NCBI RefSeq assembly: GCF_002742445.1
Contig: NZ_NJNQ01000010.1
Location: 1 to 39,374 of the forward strand
Origin: Bifidobacterium sp. N4G05
GTDB lineage: Bacteria > Actinomycetota > Actinomycetes > Actinomycetales > Bifidobacteriaceae
Direction of reading: 5' to 3'
DNA length: 39,374 nucleotides
A model generated the notes under the pieces. That model did no database searches, was not told where the DNA came from, and saw only the letters and a program-made list of their open reading frames with translations. Both the position numbers and the translations under genes were made by a program. Shown here piece by piece: positions 33,909 to 39,374 of this stretch (its first letter is position 1; each line of letters opens with the position of its first letter).

Positions 33909-33964
33909 ATGCAATGCAATCCTCCAACACACGGCGTGTCCTACAGCCATACATCGCCGCGCAC

Positions 33965-34014
33965 AAAAAAGGAGCTGCAATCAGGAGAGGAAAGAAGACT
34001 CCTGATTGCAGCTC
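33965..34014 (-). terminator. Terminator of the second binding-protein gene
   Basis: GAGCTGCAATCAGGAG and its exact inverse form a 16-bp stem around 11 bases. On the minus strand it is followed by CTTTTTTGTGC. It lies 131 bases past the stop; the DNA between (34015-34144) shows nothing recognisable. Confidence 0.9.
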
Positions 34015-34144
34015 GTCGTTTATTCAATTATTCAGTTATGAAGTTATTCGATTGATCGCGCGCTGATGGCATTTCCAGCGGTCTGCGCTACGCGATGCGC
34101 GGACCGATTCGTCATGCGCGATTTTGATTGGTTTTTCGATGCGA

Positions 34145-35470
34145 TCAGTGAGCCGCGTCGTATTCAGTCTTCCAACCGTCCACGAATGCGGTCTTGACGG
34201 CATTCCAGTCGCCGGTGCCCTGAGCGTACTCAAGGAGGGCGGAACCAAGCTTGTTCTTCCACTCTTCGGATGGCATCATGGTGAAGTTCCAGGAGACTGC
34301 GGTCTTGCCGGAGTTCTGATCTTCAACAGCGGCCTGCACCAGCGGATTGTCGGACTTGACATCGCTGAAGGACTTGAACGGAGTGGTGAAGCCCATGGCG
34401 CTGGACAGGGCCTCGATGCCGGTCTTGCTGGTGACGACCCACTTCAGGAAGTCCTTAGTGGCCTTCTTATCGGCGTCGGAAGCCTTGGAGTTGATGCACC
34501 AGTAGTTCTCGGAGCCAGTGGCCAGACCCTGGTTCTCCTCGCCCTTGACGCCCATGTAGATCGGGAGCATGCCGACGGACTCGGCCTTCATGCCGTTCTT
34601 CTGCAGATCGGTCCATGCCCAGGTGCCGTTCTGATAGAACACGGCCTCGCCGAGAGAGAACTCGGAGGTGGCGTCATCACCGGTCTTGGAGCTCAGCTGG
34701 GTCGGTTCGGTGGTGGAATCCTTCAGGTACAGGTCGAAGATGTTCTTGTACTCCGGCAGGTAGGTGCCCTTGATGGTCTCCGGCTGCTCGGTGACGTTGT
34801 CCTTGGTGAACTCATAGTACAGCGGCAGGTTGGCCAGATGGGTCTTGAAGCGCCAATCGGAGCTGGAATCGAAACCGGCGGAAGTGAATGCGCCCTTAAC
34901 GCCGAGCTGGTCCTTCTTGGCCTGGATGTCATCAGCCACGGCCTTCAAGGTATCGAAATTGTCGATATCCTTGACGTCCTTGATCTTGGCGCCATCGGTA
35001 GCGATGTACTTGGCCAGCAGATCCTTGTTGTAAATCAGGCCATAGGTTTCCATAGCGTACGGAACGCCAACGACCTTGTCCCCATCCTTGAGGGCGACGT
35101 CCTTGTTGATGAGCTGCTTGTACGGCTCAGTGTCCGTCATGTCATCAGTGTAGGACTTCCAGTTCTGATAGCCGACCGGACCGTTGACCTGGAACAGGGT
35201 CGGGGCTTCGGACTTGGCGATCTCGGACTTCAGGGTCTGCTCGTAGGTGCCGGAAGCAGCGGTCCGGACCTTAACCTCGACACCGGTTTCCTTGGTGTAA
35301 TCCTTGGCCAGCTTCTGCCATTCGTCGTTGGATTCCGGCTTGAAGTTCAGGTAATAGACCTTGCCCTTGCCGTCGTTGGAGCTGGAGCTCGATCCGCAAG
35401 CGCCCAACGTGCCTACGGACATCGCCGCAATGGCGACCATTCCAACTGCTGCCTTGATAGTACGATTCAT
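34145..35470 (-). CDS. Sugar-binding lipoprotein of an ABC transporter (second paralogue)
   Basis: A protein of about 441 residues in the oligosaccharide-binding family, anchored through the lipobox LGAC (Cys about 25 from this start). Segments include TGVEVKVRTAASGTYEQTLKSEIAKSEAPTLF (read in parts), YAMETYGLIYNKDLLAKY and FSLGEAVFYQNGTWAW. It is a paralogue of the one at 30575. I place the start at ATG 35470 with GAAAGG nearby; ATG 35491 would add seven residues before the signal peptide. It is monocistronic with its own promoter and terminator. LacI-type sites of the first regulator's type overlap its promoter. No permease is adjacent. Confidence 0.94.
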   Translation of the reverse strand: MNRTIKAAVGMVAIAAMSVGTLGACGSSSSSNDGKGKVYYLNFKPESNDEWQKLAKDYTKETGVEVKVRTAASGTYEQTLKSEIAKSEAPTLFQVNGPVGYQNWKSYTDDMTDTEPYKQLINKDVALKDGDKVVGVPYAMETYGLIYNKDLLAKYIATDGAKIKDVKDIDNFDTLKAVADDIQAKKDQLGVKGAFTSAGFDSSSDWRFKTHLANLPLYYEFTKDNVTEQPETIKGTYLPEYKNIFDLYLKDSTTEPTQLSSKTGDDATSEFSLGEAVFYQNGTWAWTDLQKNGMKAESVGMLPIYMGVKGEENQGLATGSENYWCINSKASDADKKATKDFLKWVVTSKTGIEALSSAMGFTTPFKSFSDVKSDNPLVQAAVEDQNSGKTAVSWNFTMMPSEEWKNKLGSALLEYAQGTGDWNAVKTAFVDGWKTEYDAAH

Positions 35471-35560
35471 CAGCGAACCTTTCTCTTCCATTCCTGTTTC
35501 CCAGCACCCCGCTGGAAAACATCCTGTGAAATCGCTTCCTCACGATTCCTGACATGCACT

Positions 35561-35599
35561 ATTGTGCCGCATTTCCCCCATTTTTGCAAACGTAAGCAG
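35561..35599 (-). promoter_or_regulatory. Promoter and overlapping LacI-type site of the second binding protein
   Basis: On the minus strand TTGCAA (35589-35584), 17 bases, then CACAAT (35566-35561). The -35 is embedded in TTGCAAACGTAAGCAG on the plus strand, which matches the left arm and centre of the operator at 28017 (TTGCAAACGTG). Confidence 0.6.
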
Positions 35600-35654
35600 A
35601 AAAAGCCTTTTTTAGGGCGATTCTACAATCGCAAGTTTTTCTCAAAATCCTTTA

Positions 35655-35698
35655 TTTTCAACGGTTTTCATCACACTATCTTTATGAAACCGTTTGCG
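35655..35698 (-). promoter_or_regulatory. Two further LacI-type sites upstream
   Basis: TTTTCAACGGTTTTCAT (35655-35671) and ATGAAACCGTTTGCG (35684-35698) each have a central CG flanked by near-inverted arms, and are inverted relative to each other. The rest of the 472-base gene-free stretch up to 35942 holds only the terminator at 35763. Confidence 0.5.
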
Positions 35699-35762
35699 AC
35701 ACACCCTCCATGTTGCACGGCAAAAAACGCAGTAGATCGCAAACTTGACAACTTGCGGCAAC

Positions 35763-35806
35763 AAAAAACGTCGGCAGTTTGTAAACGATGCCAAACTACC
35801 GACGTT
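35763..35806 (-). terminator. Terminator of the phosphoglycerate-mutase-family gene
   Basis: AACGTCGGCAGTTT pairs with AAACTACCGACGTT (one G-U) and is followed on the minus strand by TTTTTTG. It lies about 137 bases past the stop. CCGACGTT recurs near 35918. Confidence 0.75.
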
Positions 35807-35942
35807 CGCAACAGTCAGCTTCAGGTGCCGTAAGCCAGGTGTCTTCAGGCGACGCAGCCAAATATCAGCCCAAAAAACGGTCCAAATGTTGGTGAAATGC
35901 GAAAACCTTCCCGTTACCGACGTTCAGTCCAGCGCAGCATGC

Positions 35943-36647
35943 CTAGCAATTCCAATGCTCGATAACGTTGTCTCCCTTATATTGGCTCAGCACGCAATAA
36001 TGTGCGGTGTCGAGACGCAGCAAACGCGCGAAATGCGGATCGACGCCCAGCCACTGCGAGGTGAGAATGCGCAACACATGCGCGTGTGCCACCAACAGCA
36101 CGTCATGACCGGCATTGAGCAGCGGCATCACCACGTCGATCGCATCGCAGGTGCGTGCGGCAGCCTCCTCAACCGTCTCGCCAGGGCCATTGTGCACCGG
36201 AACCTGCTCGCCGCTTGGCAACGTCTCAACCCAGTCGCCCTCCAATGATTCGGGGAGGGAACGCGGACCGTCACGCCATACATCCCATTGGAAGCCGCCG
36301 GCCTCGCTCACCTCCTGACGTGTACGCCCTTCGGCACGGCCGTAATCCCATTCCGCAATCTCGTCAAGCACTTTGAAATCGCCATAACCGGCCAGTTGCG
36401 CGGTCTGCTGGGCGCGGCGCAGAGGGCTTGCGAATATGCAGTCCGGATCAAACCCTTTGGGAAACGCCTCACGAAGACGCTCGCCCGCCGCACGGGCCTG
36501 CTCGCAACCGGTATCGGTCAACGGAATATTGGTTCGGCCAGTATGCTGGCCCGATTCGCTCCACACAGTCTGGCCATGACGCAACAGCACCAGGCGGCCG
36601 GGCACGATTGAAGAAGCATCTTCGCTTCCAACTTGAATATCTGTCAT
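35943..36647 (-). CDS. Histidine phosphatase (phosphoglycerate mutase family)
   Basis: A 234-residue member of the histidine phosphatase superfamily. VLLRHGQTVWSESG carries the phosphorylated His (about residue 24), SPLRRAQQTAQL the phosphate-binding Arg, EWDYGRAEGRT the acid/base Glu, and LLVAHAHVLRIL the second His. It lacks the insert of true cofactor-dependent phosphoglycerate mutase GpmA, so a broad sugar or organic phosphatase is more likely. Cytoplasmic. It diverges from the DUF4235 gene. Confidence 0.93.
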   Translation of the reverse strand: MTDIQVGSEDASSIVPGRLVLLRHGQTVWSESGQHTGRTNIPLTDTGCEQARAAGERLREAFPKGFDPDCIFASPLRRAQQTAQLAGYGDFKVLDEIAEWDYGRAEGRTRQEVSEAGGFQWDVWRDGPRSLPESLEGDWVETLPSGEQVPVHNGPGETVEEAAARTCDAIDVVMPLLNAGHDVLLVAHAHVLRILTSQWLGVDPHFARLLRLDTAHYCVLSQYKGDNVIEHWNC

Positions 36648-36776
36648 ACTCCTACTCTAACCGACGGAAAGCGTTTCACCAGCAATCTTTCACCATGTGT
36701 CTTAAGCGCTTCGCAACGCACGCACGATCCAGCGAAATCCAACCGAAATCCGACTGCACGGTCTACACTGGAAACC

Positions 36777-37157
36777 ATGAGTGAAATGCCTGACTTGGAA
36801 TCCAACGCAGACCGCATCGTAGCGTCACTGCACAACGTCGACGAGAAGGTGAACGCCTTGCGCGAACAGCGAATCAACGATCCCGACGATCTTTGCGACA
36901 AGATATTCAAGGCGGCCGCCCCCGCGCTGGCCGGACTCGTGTTCGGCAAACTGTTCGAACTGGCATGGCACAAGTCGGTTGGCCGCAAAGCCGTATTACC
37001 GGACGGCACCACCGACAAACGCAAGGAACTGGCGCTGAATCTCGTATTCGGCGTAGTTTCCGCTGGTTTCGGTGCACTGGTATCGCAGCTTTTCGACCAC
37101 GGATCGCAAGCGCTGGTCAACCGCCGACACTCACGACAAGCACGCGAAATCCACTGA
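36777..37157 (+). CDS. DUF4235 small membrane protein
   Basis: A 126-residue protein of the actinobacterial DUF4235 type. The N-terminal part is hydrophilic (SNADRIVASLHNVDEKVNALREQR). Two short hydrophobic helices follow, each glycine-rich: AAPALAGLVFGKLFELAWHK and ALNLVFGVVSAGFGALVSQLF, with the usual basic end (NRRHSRQAREIH). The function is unknown. ATG 36777 is chosen over an upstream in-frame start at 36633 because coding character and the family beginning start there; GGAA is the only ribosome-site-like sequence. Confidence 0.8.
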   Translation: MSEMPDLESNADRIVASLHNVDEKVNALREQRINDPDDLCDKIFKAAAPALAGLVFGKLFELAWHKSVGRKAVLPDGTTDKRKELALNLVFGVVSAGFGALVSQLFDHGSQALVNRRHSRQAREIH

Positions 37158-37233
37158 AACTGCGATTGGAAAGAGGTGCGCTTGTGGGCGAAATTGCTTG
37201 CGCAATTACGCGGATAGGATAAAAATAGGCAAC

Positions 37234-38013
37234 ATGAGCAATATTCTGCATAATGCAACCGTTGACACTCTACTGGAGCGTCGTTCAATCCGTAAATTCA
37301 AGCCGAAGCCACTGAGCGACGATATCGTCGAAACACTCGAAACCGTGGCTCAGCATGCCGCAAGCAGCCAATTCCTAAACGACCGGTCGGCAATCCGCAT
37401 TACCGATCCGGCCGCAAAGAAGCGTCTTGCTGAAATCGGCGGGCAACCATATATTGCGACCGCGCCACTGCTGTACGTGTTTGTGCTTGACGAACATCGC
37501 AATGCGGCCATCGCAGCTTCCAAGGGCGTTGAGACCGCTTCCGACGAGTTTACGTTGAATGGCAGCTATCGTTACACTCAGGCGCAGAATGACGCAGTTT
37601 TGGCGCTTCATGCGATGGAGACTGCCGCTTATTCGCTCGGTCTTGGTTGCGTGATTCTCGGCTCGCTGCTTAACGATGTTCCGGCTTTGATTGATCTGCT
37701 GAATCTTCCGGAATACACGTACCCTGTGCTGGGACTGGCGATCGGCAAGCCCGATCAGGATCCTGCACTCAAGCCGCGTATGCCGCGTTCCATGCAGTTC
37801 TTTGAGAATGAGTATCCGTCGAACAATGAGACGTTACTTGCTGGTTTGCAGGATTTCGACGAGGAAGTGCATCGGTATTACGATTTGCGCAATACCGAGC
37901 GCCCGGTTGATACGTTCAGCGATCAGATTGCGTCGAATGCGGTCGATTCCGGTGTGACCAGCAAGGCCGTAGTTCCAAACGCCAAGCACCAAGGCTTCCG
38001 CCTCGAGCGCTAA
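37234..38013 (+). CDS. Nitroreductase-family oxidoreductase (NfsA-like)
   Basis: A 259-residue FMN-dependent reductase of the nitroreductase family. The FMN-binding RRSIRKFKPKPLSD (about 15-28) and the AMETAAYSLGLGCVILGSLLNDVPAL segment are present, as is TYPVLGLAIGKPD, followed by an extended C-terminus as in NfsA-type enzymes (PRMPRSMQFFENEY). The first Arg of RRSIRKF binds the FMN phosphate. Likely cytoplasmic and NAD(P)H-dependent. It starts 76 bases after the DUF4235 gene in the same direction; TAGGAT lies just upstream and may be a -10. Repeats begin 51 bases after its stop. Confidence 0.92.
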   Translation: MSNILHNATVDTLLERRSIRKFKPKPLSDDIVETLETVAQHAASSQFLNDRSAIRITDPAAKKRLAEIGGQPYIATAPLLYVFVLDEHRNAAIAASKGVETASDEFTLNGSYRYTQAQNDAVLALHAMETAAYSLGLGCVILGSLLNDVPALIDLLNLPEYTYPVLGLAIGKPDQDPALKPRMPRSMQFFENEYPSNNETLLAGLQDFDEEVHRYYDLRNTERPVDTFSDQIASNAVDSGVTSKAVVPNAKHQGFRLER

Positions 38014-38063
38014 CGAAACTACGGCTTCGACGAACTGCCCCCATGCGCTCCGCCCGAGCAAAA

Positions 38064-38353
38064 CTTCCAGTCAGTGGAACAATCACCCCGCTCACAGTCT
38101 CTGGGAGTCCCAAAATCCCACTCACTGGAAAAATCGGGACGCTAGGAAGCATGCGAGCGGGGTGATTCCTCCAGTCGGTGGAAGAAACCCCCGCCTACAG
38201 ACCTCTAAACGTCCATAAACCTCCAGTCGGTGGAAAGATTAAGACGCTACAAGGCTTGTAGGCGGGGGTTTTCTTCCAGTGGGTGGAGGTTTTCAGACGC
38301 TTAAAGACGTGCAAGAGGACTGATTCCTCCAGCGAGTGGAGGAATCGGGACGG
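38064..38353. repeat. Modular nested inverted-repeat cluster B
   Basis: Six copies of the CCAGTnnGTGGA / CCACTCACTGGA unit within 290 bases. They build two tandem nested structures. In the first, AATCACCCCGCT (38080) is exactly inverted as AGCGGGGTGATT (38156). In the second, AAACCCCCGCCTACA (about 38186) is exactly inverted as TGTAGGCGGGGGTTT (38258). Each encloses a central unit followed by GATTAAGACGCTA or AATCGGGACGCTA. A last copy (TTCCTCCAGCGAGTGGAGGAA, about 38325) abuts the zinc-ribbon gene's end. Same family as 10684-10816. Confidence 0.8.
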
Positions 38354-38358
38354 TACGG

Positions 38359-38610
38359 CTACTTACGACGTGGTTTATAGCCTTTTTTGCGGGAATGCGG
38401 TTTAATCTGCTGATTAAATGGAACGTACGTATAGCTGGATTGTGGATCGCGATGCGTGAGATGCCAGGTTCCGCAGAATTCGCACCGATATACCCAAAGT
38501 TCGGTGCCGCGTTCACGCCAACTTTGGTCAGCGGCCTGCTGAGCTGTTGCTTTGTCGTGATACATGATTTTGTTCGATTCGACACAGCGTTTGGGTACGA
38601 AATAATGCAT
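38359..38610 (-). CDS. Small zinc-ribbon-like protein
   Basis: An 83-residue basic protein. CVESNKIMYHDKATAQQAA and YRCEFCGTWHLTHRD form the pattern of a one-metal Cys/Cys ribbon ending CxxCGxWHLT, found in many short actinobacterial and phage proteins of unknown role. The C-terminus is strongly basic (KPHSRKKGYKPRRK). The start is the ATG at 38610 with only a weak GAAG upstream. The repeat cluster begins directly after its stop. I know no function for it; nucleic-acid binding is a guess from the ribbon and charge. Confidence 0.75.
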   Translation of the reverse strand: MHYFVPKRCVESNKIMYHDKATAQQAADQSWRERGTELWVYRCEFCGTWHLTHRDPQSSYTYVPFNQQIKPHSRKKGYKPRRK

Positions 38611-38941
38611 AGTTCTTCAGTCTATTCAACCATCGGATAAGCGCAAGAAGGTCCCTTAACATTCCTGAGATCTGTCGGCGTACTGGAACTTTCAGTGGCC
38701 AGAACGATCCTCCCGCCGGGAAGGCCCGTAACCCCGAAGACCGGAACGCAAGCAGATAAAAAATAAGATTGATGGAGATGTTCTCGTCATCTTGCGTTGC
38801 CGTGCTATCATTTCGTGCAATGGACCATGGCACGGATTCGCGGCCGTTCCCGGCCTTCCCTTTTCTGGTCCGGCTTTGCCAAGCCGCCGTCCTGCCATGC
38901 CGGGCGGTTAATTGGAATGGCGATCATCCGCCCGGAAATAC
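38611..38941. other. Intergenic region before the rRNA genes
   Basis: Over 300 bases with no convincing gene on either strand. It contains small GC-rich palindromes (TCCCGCCGGGA near 38714) and a run of A near 38757. I see nothing that identifies a function. Confidence 0.4.
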
Positions 38942-38977
38942 GAAAAGATCCCCGGGAGCCAAGCTCCACCGGGGATC
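38942..38977 (-). terminator. Terminator of the rRNA operon
   Basis: On the minus strand GATCCCCGG(T)GGAGC pairs with GCTCCCGGGGATC around TTG, followed by TTTTCG, 20 bases after the 5S 3' end. Confidence 0.88.
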
Positions 38978-38996
38978 CTCATATTCCTAAATTCAA

Positions 38997-39113
38997 TGCG
39001 GCGGCGCGCTACTCTCCCACACCCTCTCGAGTGCAGTACCATCGCCGCAGCCAGGCCTTAGCTTCCGGGTTCGGAAAGGGACCGGGCGTCTCACCTGGGC
39101 CATGACCACCGCA
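38997..39113 (-). rRNA. rrf: 5S ribosomal RNA
   Basis: The minus strand reads TGCGGTGGTCATGGCC at the 5' end, includes ACGCCCGGTCCCTTTCCGAA and GGAAGCTAAGGCC, then GATGGTACTGCACTCG and GGGTGTGGGAGAGTAG, and ends CGCCGCCGCA. This is the standard 5S core. The ends pair (TGCGGTG with CGCCGCA), giving 117 bases. It lies after 23S in the usual order. Confidence 0.97.
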
Positions 39114-39314
39114 AAACCAACACAACGGCCAACCGGGAAACCGGCGGCCGGCAACGGAACCGACCACGATTCCGATCGTGGCGGTCCGGGAACCGGACAA
39201 CGGACGCAAGCAAACGCCTTACCAGTATCGTCGTCGTGACCACAAGAAACAGCATTCCTTGCCATCCAACGAGAAACCACCACAGGACGAGACCCAACCC
39301 AACAGGGTCGGAAA
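39114..39314 (-). other. 23S-5S spacer
   Basis: About 200 bases between 23S and 5S rRNA, longer than many such spacers, containing inverted arms such as CGGTTCCGTTG and CCGGCGGCC that are probably processing stems. No tRNA is seen. Confidence 0.6.
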
Positions 39315-39374
39315 GATGTGCCGCGATCGCCCGTTAGTACCGGTCGGCTCCACCCCTCGCAAGGCTTCCACCTC
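39315..39374 (-). rRNA. rrl: 23S ribosomal RNA (3' end only)
   Basis: The minus strand from the right edge reads GAGGTGGAAGCCTTGCGAGG and GAGCCGACCGGTACTAACGG, the conserved last 60 or so bases of 23S rRNA (helix 100-101 region with ACCGGTACTAA). The gene continues beyond the window. The exact 3' end (about 39315) is an estimate. Confidence 0.85.

Noticed and set aside
34124..35833. A 569-codon open frame antisense to the second binding protein
   Set aside because: It runs through the promoter and operators and has no family features; the lipoprotein on the other strand is clear. The same holds for the frame at 30497-32029.
38064..38353. CRISPR-like appearance of regularly recurring short repeats
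   Set aside because: The units alternate in orientation, vary in sequence and spacing, and no cas genes are present.
38993..39297. Open frames of 60 to 100 codons in the rRNA region
   Set aside because: They overlap 5S rRNA and the 23S-5S spacer and are non-coding.

Overview
The window is almost certainly from a Bifidobacterium chromosome. The evidence is moderately high GC, an actinobacterial dnaK-grpE-dnaJ-hspR heat-shock operon with HAIR-type HspR operators, many LacI/ROK regulators next to sugar ABC transporters that lack their own ATPase, and GH2, GH13 and GH77 enzymes. The species cannot be fixed from this sequence alone. An rRNA operon (23S 3' end, then 5S) enters from the right edge on the minus strand.

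Layout, left to right. (1) 1-6.3 kb: the end of a sugar ABC permease pair, a 700-base gene-poor stretch that looks like decayed coding DNA, a ROK regulator, a TenA-family protein, a 49-codon relic of another gene, and a GH2 glycosidase. (2) 6.5-14 kb: housekeeping genes (metG, rsmI, a DedA membrane protein, tRNA-Ala(CGC), a HAD phosphatase) with two small accessory genes (an AbiEi-like protein overlapping a leucine-rich-repeat-variant protein) and an HTH protein. (3) 13.7-18.2 kb: the heat-shock operon. (4) 18.3-22.5 kb: a secreted, probably wall-anchored alkaline phosphatase with a candidate PHO box, a TSUP transporter and a HAD hydrolase. (5) 22.7-35.7 kb: an alpha-glucoside/maltodextrin locus with malQ, a DUF624 membrane protein, one permease pair, two LacI regulators, two paralogous solute-binding lipoproteins and a GH13 alpha-glucosidase. 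(6) 35.9-39.4 kb: a phosphoglycerate-mutase-family protein, a DUF4235 protein, a nitroreductase, a repeat cluster, a small zinc-ribbon protein and the rRNA genes.

How the parts work together. In region 5 the operators suggest two regulons. An AAATGATAGCG(C/G)TTxCATT site lies before the second lacI gene and occurs twice before the GH13-binding-protein operon. A TTGCAA-xACG type site lies before the first lacI gene (and the divergent permeases) and overlaps the promoter of the second binding protein. Imported oligosaccharides would be cut by the GH13 enzyme and rearranged by MalQ. The ATPase must come from elsewhere in the genome.

The most unusual sequence features are a modular nested inverted-repeat family at two loci (about 10.7 and 38.1-38.35 kb), a hairpin array at 25.9-26.05 kb, a gene relic lying in frame immediately after the GH2 stop codon, a candidate structured leader before the DedA gene, and a perfect HAIR-like palindrome that also forms a terminator. 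I did not find a clearly new defence or biosynthetic system.
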